Below, in pieces: positions 6,401 through 11,441 of a stretch of DNA of 11,441 bases (positions within the stretch are counted from its first letter, which is position 1; each line of letters starts with the position of its first letter). A program made the translations under genes and the position numbers. The DNA comes from JAABRU01 sp050180235. GTDB lineage: Bacteria; Desulfobacterota; Desulfobacteria; Desulfobacterales; Desulfococcaceae. The DNA lies in the NCBI GenBank assembly GCA_050180235.1, contig JBFXEJ010000151.1:1-11441 (forward strand). Direction: 5' to 3'. The notes below the pieces were generated by a model that ran no database searches, was not told the origin of the DNA, and saw only the letters and a list, made by a program, of their open reading frames with translations.

Positions 6401-6792
6401 CATTTGGCTCCGTCTTCAGGCGAGTATATTTTGGCAACACCGTAGGTTTCCAGTTCCCGGATTTCTTCAGGAACAATCACGCCCCCGCCCCCGCCGAATA
6501 TGCGGATATGGGTTGCATTTTTTCCCGTTATCAGGTCAACCATGTATTTGAAAAATTCCATATGGCCGCCCTGATAACTGGAAACCGCAATTCCCTGCGC
6601 GTCCTCTTCCACAGCCGCATCCACAATCTCCTGCACAGAGCGGTTATGTCCCAGATGGATAACTTCCACGCCTGTGCTTTGCAGGATTCTGCGGAAAATA
6701 TTGATGGATGCGTCATGCCCGTCAAAAAGGGACGTGGCTGTGACAACTCTTACATTGTTCTCAGGTTTGTAGGGTTGTACTTCAATGCTCAT
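3499..6792 (-). CDS. icmF: Fused isobutyryl-CoA mutase with GTPase chaperone (IcmF)
   Basis: 1097 residues, the usual IcmF length. Domains: an N-terminal cobalamin-binding domain with DGHDASI at 24-30 (H26 the expected lower cobalt ligand) and GGGGG at 100-104; a MeaI-type GTPase with P-loop GTGGAGKS (208-215), ETAG (301-304) and NKYE (348-351); a linker to about 550; then the mutase barrel, PGYFPFTSGVFPLKR at 572-586 and DQGQNT at 736-741. F582 and Q739 align with the residues that favour isobutyryl-CoA (methylmalonyl-CoA mutase has Tyr and Arg there). The enzyme interconverts isobutyryl-CoA and n-butyryl-CoA using adenosylcobalamin; the GTPase domain handles cofactor loading. It is cytoplasmic. 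The ATG at 6790-6792 has AAGGAG upstream. A TetR regulator lies upstream on the same strand. Neither frameshift nor truncation is seen. Confidence 0.96.
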   Translation of the reverse strand: MSIEVQPYKPENNVRVVTATSLFDGHDASINIFRRILQSTGVEVIHLGHNRSVQEIVDAAVEEDAQGIAVSSYQGGHMEFFKYMVDLITGKNATHIRIFGGGGGVIVPEEIRELETYGVAKIYSPEDGAKWGLQGIINDMVKKMDFPLGKEDSYDYDQLSPQNKLLTARLITAVEQATSQKNGRLANIRAELAKRIGDKKIPVIGITGTGGAGKSSLTDELILRLLHDIENVTIAIISSDPSRRKTGGALLGDRIRMNAIDDPRVYMRSLATRRSHVEIPDFLPDAINVAKAAGYDIVIVETAGIGQGDSIITDLVDIPMYVMTSEFGAASQLEKIDMLDFADIIVVNKYEKRGGEDAVRDVRKQVQRNRNAWDKAPEDMPVFGTIASKFNDDGVTALYHCLLDTVAEKTGVKIESHLPRPESKTSSSKTIIIPPERTRYLAEIAETVRNYHVHTEDQAAVVRRTWHLEETAKTLSESDLSGDKGQLLDRLKKEAEAAQKILDKETADLLKQWEELREAYTKDDLVYYVRDREIRVPLYTESLCHKKIPKVSLPRFTDPGEIYRWMRRENLPGYFPFTSGVFPLKRVGEDPTRMFAGEGDPARTNRRFRLLSGNYEAKRLSTAFDSVTLYGYDPEVRPDIYGKIGNSGVSVCTLDDVKVLYSGFELCAPNTSVSMTINGPAPIMLAMFMNTAIDQQVDKFKSENGRDPFPEEYDEIRAMVLSNVRGTVQADILKEDQGQNTCIFSIEFALKMMGDIQEFFMQNNVRNFYSVSISGYHIAEAGANPISQLAFTLANGFTYVEYYLSRGMDMDQFGPNLSFFFSNGMEPEYTVIGRVARRIWAVAMREKYGASERTQKLKYHIQTSGRSLHSQDIQFNDIRTTLQALCAIYDNCNSLHTNAFDEAITTPSTESVRRALAIQLIINREWGLAKNENPMQGSFIVDELTDLVEEAVLSEFDRITERGGVLGAMETGYQRSKIQEESIYYEILKHTGDLPIIGVNTFRDPHADGKDLVEGGGFGCVELARATEEEKQSQLKRLKEFQEKGKDKAPEALKRLQKAALSGDNIFAEMMNAVRCCSLGQISRALYDVGGQYRRNM

Positions 6793-6799
6793 ATTTTTT

Positions 6800-6805
6800 C
6801 TCCTT
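6800..6805 (-). promoter_or_regulatory. Ribosome binding site of icmF (AAGGAG)
   Basis: AAGGAG followed by a 7-nt spacer and ATG at 6790-6792. It fixes the start of the mutase at MSIEVQPY. Confidence 0.85.
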
Positions 6806-6858
6806 ATTTGATAAAAGGTATCCGGTTTTCAGGGTTGATCCCGACAGATCAGAAAGCC

Positions 6859-6876
6859 CGGAAGGATTTTCTTCCG
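6859..6876. promoter_or_regulatory. Palindrome CGGAAG-N6-CTTCCG upstream of icmF
   Basis: A perfect 6+6 inverted repeat about 67 bp before the icmF start, in its 5' region. It could be an operator or an mRNA hairpin. It does not resemble the candidate TetR site at 7864-7881, so there is no specific link to that regulator. Confidence 0.3.
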
Positions 6877-6904
6877 CTGAAAGACAGGGACGGAAAACCG
6901 GGGG

Positions 6905-6936
6905 ACAGTTATCAGTGAACAGTTATCAGTTATTAA
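6905..6936. repeat. Heptad repeats, left block (inverse orientation)
   Basis: Plus strand ACAGTTATCAGTGAACAGTT and onward. On the minus strand this is a short run of CTGATAA / CTGTTCA heptads, the same units as in the longer block at 7053-7157 but in opposite orientation. The two blocks bracket the inverted-repeat element at 6939-7050. Confidence 0.6.
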
Positions 6937-6938
6937 TA

Positions 6939-7050
6939 ACTAGTGCATAAACACGTTGAATTTTATGGGATCAAAAACCGAATTTTTCCAAAAAATCCGG
7001 TTTTTCATTCCCTGTTTTATCCTATAAAACTAAGTTGGTCATGTACTAGT
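6939..7050. repeat. Inverted-repeat element, copy 2 (about 112 bp)
   Basis: Bounded by ACTAGT at 6939-6944 and 7045-7050. The arms read ACTAGTGCATAAACACG and, on the other strand, ACTAGTACATGACCAAC, and both continue to TTTTAT and GGAT with about three quarters of positions matching. In the centre AAAAACCGAATTTTT (6973-6987) pairs with AAAAAATCCGGTTTTT (6990-7005), with one mismatch, around CC. The ends resemble those of the element at 3387-3494. It encodes nothing. The central hairpin might slow transcription running from the TetR gene toward icmF, but it has no proper terminator U-tract of its own. Confidence 0.55.
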
Positions 7051-7052
7051 GG

Positions 7053-7157
7053 CTGTTCACTGGCAACTGGCAACTGACAACTGACAACTGATAACTGATA
7101 ACTGTTCACTGATAACTGTTCACTGATAACTGATCAGTGATAACTGATCAGTGATTT
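7053..7157. repeat. Tandem heptad repeat, about 15 units
   Basis: Consecutive 7-bp units on the plus strand: CTGTTCA, CTGGCAA twice, CTGACAA twice, CTGATAA twice, then CTGTTCA and CTGATAA alternating (a 14-bp higher-order period), ending with CTGATCA / GTGATAA. The run overlaps the last codons and stop of the TetR gene. Units change in adjacent identical pairs, as expected from slippage or stepwise duplication. Confidence 0.85.
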
Positions 7158-7795
7158 CCGCTTCCTGTGGAAAGCCCCAGGATAAACTCTGTCTGCAGTT
7201 CGATATAATCTTCAATGCTGTAGTGCCGGGCCAGAAACCATCTGCGGAACGTCCACATATGACCCAGAACAGAAATATTGTGTGCCACCAGATCAACGGA
7301 TCTGCTGTCCATATGCGGAAAACTGCCGGATTCTATCAGCCGGGCCAGCACCTTGACAAAAATTCCTGTGATATTGACTTCGTTTTCCAGCACTTTTCTG
7401 CGCCACTGGGGAGGCAGTGACTGGGTTTCCTGATAGATCATAAGGATATGATCGCACATGCGGTGGCAGACCAGGAAATATTCCCGGATGACTTCAGCCA
7501 AAGCCTCTCTTCCTCTTGTGGTGCGTTTGAGTGCCTCAGCCACACCGCGCTCCACCTCGGCATGAATGGCTTCGCAGACCAGATACAGCACATCCTCTTT
7601 GCAGGAAACATATTCATACAAAGAACCGATGGAAAACCCCGCTGCTCTGGCAATCTGCCGGGTGGTGGTTTTGTGGAAGCCTTTTTCGATAAAAAGCTGC
7701 ACTGCCGCATCCACAATCTGCCGCCGTCTTTTTTTCACCAATTCGGGATTTTTTATCTGTGTGGGAATATCCTTCAGACTGCCTGCACTGCCCAT
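7148..7795 (-). CDS. TetR/AcrR-family transcriptional regulator
   Basis: About 215 residues from the ATG at 7793-7795. I chose it because GGAG lies 5 nt upstream, at 7801-7804; the longer start at 7820-7822 lacks a Shine-Dalgarno. The N-terminal DNA-binding domain is typical: RRRQIVDAAVQLFIEKGFHK, then TTTRQIARAAGFSIGSLYEYV with the recognition helix. The C-terminal part is helical and should bind a small ligand. The N-terminal extension with KNPELVKKRR is common in acyl-CoA-responsive TetR proteins, but the ligand is unknown. It lies about 355 bp upstream of icmF on the same strand, so it is a good candidate to control that gene and itself. The stop codon sits in a heptad repeat, so the last residues (GSGNH) may be recently changed. 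Confidence 0.88.
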   Translation of the reverse strand: MGSAGSLKDIPTQIKNPELVKKRRRQIVDAAVQLFIEKGFHKTTTRQIARAAGFSIGSLYEYVSCKEDVLYLVCEAIHAEVERGVAEALKRTTRGREALAEVIREYFLVCHRMCDHILMIYQETQSLPPQWRRKVLENEVNITGIFVKVLARLIESGSFPHMDSRSVDLVAHNISVLGHMWTFRRWFLARHYSIEDYIELQTEFILGLSTGSGNH

Positions 7796-7800
7796 ATATG

Positions 7801-7804
7801 CTCC
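7801..7804 (-). promoter_or_regulatory. Shine-Dalgarno GGAG for the TetR gene
   Basis: GGAG with a 5-nt spacer before ATG 7793-7795. It favours the 215-aa start over the upstream ATG at 7820-7822. Confidence 0.55.
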
Positions 7805-7863
7805 ATAATATCCTGTAATCATTTTTTATACATCGCAGCCCGCCGGAACATTCCGGAATTATC

Positions 7864-7881
7864 TGAACGAGCGCTCAGTCA
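7864..7881. promoter_or_regulatory. Candidate TetR operator (autoregulation)
   Basis: TGAACGAGCGCTCAGTCA, an 18-bp palindrome with 14 of 18 bases symmetric and a perfect GAGCGCTC core. Its outer TGA..TCA frame resembles operators of fatty-acid-responsive TetR proteins such as Bacillus FadR (TGAATGA..TCATTCA type). On the minus strand a consensus -35 TTGACA lies at 7906-7911, and a weak -10 (TAACGC, 17-bp spacing) abuts the palindrome. Binding here would block the TetR gene's own transcription. The repressor match is inference. Confidence 0.5.
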
Positions 7882-7905
7882 TGCGTTAGCACCTTCAGAT
7901 TTTTT

Positions 7906-7911
7906 TGTCAA
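7906..7911 (-). promoter_or_regulatory. -35 box of the TetR gene promoter
   Basis: Perfect TTGACA on the minus strand, about 110 bp upstream of the TetR start. The -10 partner is weak, so the exact start of transcription is uncertain. Confidence 0.4.
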
Positions 7912-8044
7912 GCATTTTATAAAAAATTCTGTCATTGTTTTTCAGTATGGTTTTGCGATGTGTGATTAATATTTCTGTCTCTTAACAGCCTGATTCACTG
8001 ATGTTACTCCGAGCCTTCAGAATCCGGCAGTCTGCTGTGTTTCC

Positions 8045-8114
8045 CGTCATTCCGGTGAAAACCGGAATCCAGTATTGTCAGGCGTTCAGGATACCAGCTT
8101 TCGCCGGTATGACG
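8045..8114. repeat. Dispersed REP-type repeat with CGTCAT...ATGACG ends
   Basis: CGTCATTCCGGTGAAAACCG (8045 onward, arm to 8070) and GGATACCAGCTTTCGCCGGT (8089 onward, arm to 8114) form a 26-bp inverted repeat with 5 mismatches. Each arm is itself a small hairpin (CCGG..CCGG). This CGTCATTCCGGCGAAAGCCGG pattern is a widespread extragenic repeat in proteobacterial genomes, and its translation gives the familiar false peptide VIPVKTGIQ..IPAFAGMT. It lies in the spacer between two genes transcribed the same way. Confidence 0.75.
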
Positions 8115-8124
8115 ATTCGGCGTA

Positions 8125-8417
8125 AGGTGATTTCCATTAATGATTATACCAAATCGCCATTGATTTTATACAATACTGTCAGTTTTTCCGAGGTTCAGCT
8201 GGCGTGTGCAAAAAACCGCTCCGCTTAATTTTTGCACTCCTCCGGATCAGTCCGGGGCGGAACTGTAGATTGTATCAGGTCAATGGCGAACCGGTATTAT
8301 ACCGTTTTTTGTAGGGCGGGCACGGCTTTTTGTGCCCGCCGTTTCAGCAGGACGGCGGGCACAAAAAGCCGTGCCCGCCCTACAATGATGGTACATTTTT
8401 TCATGGAAATCGCCTAA
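8125..8417. repeat. Possible composite miniature element with nested inverted repeats
   Basis: The outer arms AGGTGATTTCCAT (about 8126-8138) and, on the other strand, AGGCGATTTCCAT (about 8403-8415) match at 12 of 13. A second inner pair, ATACCAAATCGCCATTGA (8146-8163) and TCAATGGCGAACCGGTAT (8279-8296), matches at 15 of 18. Inside are a hairpin GTGCAAAAA (8206-8214) / TTTTTGCAC (8229-8237) and the long palindrome at 8309-8385. This nested symmetry suggests a miniature element or a pile-up of REP elements. No clear target duplication was found, so the boundaries are uncertain. Confidence 0.35.
8309..8385. repeat. Perfect 33-bp inverted repeat (77-bp cruciform-capable palindrome)
   Basis: The left arm 8309-8341 and right arm 8353-8385 are perfectly complementary, separated by 11 bases (TTTCAGCAGGA). 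Each arm contains its own hairpin: GGCGGGCAC and GTGCCCGCC with an 8-nt spacer. The structure can therefore form one long stem or two separate hairpins. It lies 35 bp past the stop of the WD40/ATPase gene. It could block transcription, but no U-tract follows on either strand, so it is not a standard terminator. Confidence 0.9.
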
Positions 8418-8419
8418 CA

Positions 8420-11341
8420 TCAGTTTCTCAGTTCCCCCTCCAGCATTTTTTCCGGCTCCTGTGACAGAATCAGTTTTTTGAACAAAGGCACGCAAAAGGA
8501 ATACACCTGCTTTTCCCTTTTCAGGACAAATCCAAGTTCCAGCCTTTCCAGAGACTGCCGCACCTGCTCCGGTTCATACCGGAATTGGTGCTGATCCAAA
8601 ATAGCAAATATATCCGGCAGCCTGAGCTGTTCAAACCCTGCGGCAGCATAGACAATGATGCGGTCAAGCCGGTCAGATGCTTCATTTCCGGAAAGCTTTG
8701 TCCAGCCCCCGAACGCGGCACGCACGGACTGACTGTCCAGCACGGTTTCCAGATTGGCAGATTCCAATATCCTTTTTCTGCCGGATTCCAGATTTTTCAG
8801 CATTTCATCACAGATAATGGCAATGAGATTGGCCCGCTGTCCGCTCTGCTGCACAATGGTGTCAATCATTTCCTGGGATTCATAGCGGATATTGAGCAGA
8901 TTCATGGGCTTTTCTGCCAAATCCCGGCACGCGTCCCGCTCCAATGCACCAATGGTCAGGGTTTCGGCAAAATTTTTCACCGGAGACTGATAATCAAACG
9001 TGGCAGCATGATACAGATGCCAGAATCCGGCCAGAATAAAATGACACCGCCCCTCTTCGCTCAGTCCCCGGAACAGATGCAGGGTTTGATAATTGTTTCG
9101 GGCCTGTGCCGCGACAAACGTATCTGCCTCATCTATGAGAAACAGCCGTCTGCCGCGTGCGGATTTTCCCATATGGTTTGACAGTTCGGGCCAGTCCGTA
9201 TCCAATGCAAGATCCAGCGCATTTGCCAGATGCTCCCGGATGTCCCCGCCGGACAATACCAGATAATGACATTCCACATCCAAATCTTTCTGATACCGCC
9301 GATGAATGGCTTTGAGCAGACTGGATTTTCCAATCTGACGTGCGCCCGTAAGCAGATAATTGGCAGGTTCCCGGTGCATGATGTGCGCCAGAAGCTGTGT
9401 GCGTCCGAAAAACACGCCTTCCTTGTTCACACCGCTTCGGGTCTGATACAGTGAAATGCGGGAAAAACCAATCTGCGAAGAAATCACGCGCGCAAATGCG
9501 TCTGTGGCATGGGGAGAAAGCAGCAGCCCGGTCAACTCACGGGAATCCGGCGTTACAAAGCGGTTGCTCAGATCCAATGATTCTTTGCGCAGTTCTGTCT
9601 GCTGTTCCATTGCCGTGCTGACAATCAGGCAGGTGGTATGCCGGATGTCCTCCTTCTGTTTGAGATTAGCAAATACCTGAGAAGCGGACATTTCCCGCGC
9701 AGGAAAGGCCAGAATGCACTGATCCATATTGAGCATGAAATCCGGATTCATTTTCAGACGGAATAAGGGAAAAGCGGCATTTGGAACAGATTCGCAGATG
9801 ACTTCCATGTGTTCTGTCAGTTTTCTGCAACGGAATTCAGGGTTGGGACTTTGGTAAAAGGCAAGGGCCTGTTTTAAGCGATCTTTGGGAACCGAAACTG
9901 CGGAAAGAACCGAATCCAGCCGCCGGGTGCGCTGGAGAAGGGTCTGGGTGCGAAGCAAGTCTTCCATTGGGGTCTGGAGTATGGATTCCGGAGATGCGGA
10001 GATTCGGGTGACAATGGGATGGCGGTATAAATACAGAAAATAAATGCCGGTGAAAATAGCGCAGCCAAGCAAAGAAAGCAGGCCGTAAACCTGCCACGCG
10101 GGCATGGGCAGGATAACGGGTTGATTAAGCATTTCCCAAATATGAAAGGGCGCAACCGTCTGTTGGACAACGGATAGATTCACTTTCATATCTTTGGGGA
10201 TTTTGAATGTTTCAGGCACGGCAAAGGAAAGATTGAAGATTTCCCCTGCTTTGACCTGATTTCTGCTGACAGTATCCAGTTTGGTATCAGCAAGTTTGGC
10301 AGAAAAATCTGTTTTGTCCGTCAAATCCTGCTCCCCGGAATTTTTCACGGTAAGCGTGAGAACCGGTTTGTCGCTTTTTTGAAGTTTTGCCCGCGTCAGT
10401 TCAAATTCCGGGACATGGGTTTTGACCGGAATATTCAGAGGAAACGGATCTCCGTGTGCTGTGGTGATTTTCAGATTCAAATCTGCGGATTGCCCTTTGG
10501 GATTGGTATAAGATGATGCTGCCGAAATTTTGCAGGGCAGATCAATAATTTCATTTGGTTCTAAAATGACTTTTGTAGGTGATGGATGAAAAATCAGGGG
10601 ATTTTTCAAATCAATATCCTGAGATGTATTGATCCAGAACAATTTCCCCTTTCCCGTATTCTGTATTCTGATGGAAAATTCCGTCAGATTGCCGTCATTG
10701 GTAGTCAGCATTTCCGGTGCGGAAAGAATTTGCAGCCTGCCTTTTTCTTTGGGTTCGGGCGGTGGAATGCGTAAAAATGTGCCGTCATCATAACGCCAAA
10801 ATCGTTTTTCTTCAGCATTGTAGGACAGCCAGTTTCCTTTTGGCTTTGCCACGAAAACCCATAATACGTTTCCCGTTTCCACATCCCACAGACGCACAGT
10901 CTTGTCCTCTGACCCCGAAGCCAGGGTTTTGCCGTCCGGAGAAAAACTCACTGAATTAACAAAATCCGTATGGCCGGAAAGAACCGTCTTTTCTTTGCCC
11001 GTCTGAGCATCCCACAACCGCACGGTCTTGTCAGATGACCCGGAAGCCAGGGTTTTGCCGTCCGGTGAAAAACTCACTGAATAAACAGAAGACGTATGGC
11101 CGGAAAGAACGGACTTTTCTTTCCCGGTCTGCGCATCCCACAGAGGCAAGGTATTGTCCCAAGACCCGGAAGCCAGGGTTTTGCCGTCCGGAGAAAAACT
11201 CACACTCAAAACAGAATCCGTATGGCCGGAAAGAACGGACTTTTCGGTTACTGAGCCTGTCAAAGTATCAATATCCCACAGACGCACGGTCTTGTCAGAT
11301 GACCCGGAAGCCAGGGTTTTGCCGTCCGGAGAAAAACTCAC
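8420..11341 (-). pseudogene. WD40 / Ig-like / TM / STAND-type ATPase protein; 3' part after a stop in the WD40 array
   Basis: 973 codons remain open after an in-frame TAG at 11351-11353. Numbered from the GTG at 11339-11341: four WD40 repeats (1-165, each with FSPDGKTLASGS and LWD); beta-rich Ig-like region (about 203-400); one transmembrane helix (418-439); linker (440-640) ending ISLYQTRSGVNKEGVFFGR, which leads into many AAA_16/STAND ATPases; P-loop GARQIGKSS (666-674); Walker B RRLFLIDEAD (731-740); winged-helix-like C-terminus. Such proteins are thought to be signalling or scaffold NTPases; the ligand is unknown. WD40 at the N-terminus and ATPase at the C-terminus reverses the common STAND order and places them on opposite sides of a membrane. 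The GTG is only the Val of a WD40 repeat and has no clear ribosome binding site, so the gene is likely a recent pseudogene or split. Confidence 0.75.
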
Positions 11342-11441
11342 ACTGTTGACCTAAGACGTATGGCCGGAAAGAACGGACTTTTCTTTCCCGGTCTGCGCAT
11401 CCCACAGACGCACGGTATTGTCACCATCCAAAATATTACCC
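10877..11441 (-). repeat. Near-identical WD40-encoding DNA repeats (126-bp unit)
   Basis: The block CCAGGGTTTTGCCGTCCGG recurs at 10921, 11047, 11173 and 11311, spacing 126, 126 and 138 bp. The longer unit has a 4-residue insertion (DIDTLTGSVTEKSV in place of DAQTGKEKSV). Units are almost identical at DNA level, including synonymous sites, so they arose by recent duplication or are kept alike by gene conversion. Such arrays shrink, grow and recombine easily. Confidence 0.85.
11342..11441 (-). pseudogene. 5' continuation of the WD40 array, before the in-frame TAG (partial)
   Basis: Same frame as the downstream 973 codons. It reads GNILDGDNTVRLWDAQTGKE, then KSVLSGHTS, TAG (11351-11353) and VNSVSFSPDG. 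In sister repeats the stop position is Ser or Asp (GHTSSVYSVS, GHTDFVNSVS), so one base change (TCG to TAG) in a Ser codon explains it. The array runs off the window end, so the true start and any signal peptide are unseen. Confidence 0.75.

Noticed and set aside
5158..6918. 586-codon open frame on the plus strand, antisense to icmF
   Set aside because: It lies fully opposite the strongly supported icmF, its protein is rich in Phe, His, Ile and Cys with no recognisable domain, and it has no convincing start. It is a mirror of the coding strand's codon pattern.
7053..7157. Possible CRISPR or origin iterons
   Set aside because: Units are 7 bp, contiguous and without spacers, so not CRISPR. No DnaA boxes or rep gene nearby, so no case for an origin.
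8001..8228. 75-codon plus-strand frame
   Set aside because: The protein VIPVKTGIQ..IPAFAGMT is the well-known false translation of the CGTCAT..ATGACG repeat.
8309..8385. Rho-independent terminator for the ATPase gene
   Set aside because: The stem is strong but no run of T follows it on the transcribed strand; the arms are symmetric and far longer than usual terminators.
8280..8495. 71-codon minus-strand frame across the long palindrome
   Set aside because: It reads the palindrome twice (RAGTAFCARRP / GTKSRARPT) and overlaps the end of the ATPase gene in another frame; not a gene.
10877..11441. Regularly spaced repeats resembling a CRISPR array
   Set aside because: The 126-bp periodicity encodes WD40 repeats in frame, with no unique spacers.

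Overview
The window looks like accessory-rich chromosome from a free-living, mobile-element-laden anaerobe. The fused isobutyryl-CoA mutase, IS1-type elements, short toxin-antitoxin-like genes, WD40/ATPase signalling protein and abundant palindromic repeats recall the large genomes of sulfate-reducing Desulfobacterota such as Desulfonema. That assignment is inference from gene content, not proof. Base composition is moderate, except for one clearly AT-rich gene (about 1990-3280). All recognised genes are on the minus strand, so transcription runs from high to low coordinates.

Positions 1-1862 are a decayed cluster of small overlapping genes. Reading with transcription: an ~83-codon gene split by a 192-bp IS1-type miniature element with an 8-bp target duplication; a 51-aa protein; a 125-aa conserved hypothetical; a ~101-aa antitoxin-like protein; a truncated antitoxin-like protein; and the first codons of a HicB-type antitoxin cut by an IS1-family element that runs off the window start. 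The IS1 element shows InsA, its promoter, an A AAA AAG slippery site and the start of the InsB frame.

Positions 1988-3283 hold an AT-rich gene for an orphan protein with a C-terminal HEPN-like R-x4-H-G motif. It is followed (to about 3495) by a gene-free stretch packed with hairpins and an inverted-repeat element.

Positions 3499-6792 encode a complete fused isobutyryl-CoA mutase (IcmF): B12 domain, MeaI-like GTPase chaperone, and mutase domain. Upstream are a second copy of the inverted-repeat element, CTGATAA-type heptad repeats on both sides of it, and a TetR-family regulator (7148-7795) with a palindromic operator candidate in its own promoter. Regulator and mutase probably form one control unit for branched-chain or acyl-CoA metabolism.

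Positions 7823-8419 are gene-free. They hold the operator, a dispersed REP-type repeat, and a perfect 33-bp inverted repeat inside a possible miniature element. From 8420 to the window end lies a large protein with an unusual order: WD40 repeats, Ig-like region, one transmembrane helix, and a C-terminal STAND/AAA-type ATPase. Its WD40 array is interrupted by an in-frame TAG at 11351-11353, so the gene is either a recent pseudogene or split. No tRNA, rRNA or CRISPR array was seen.
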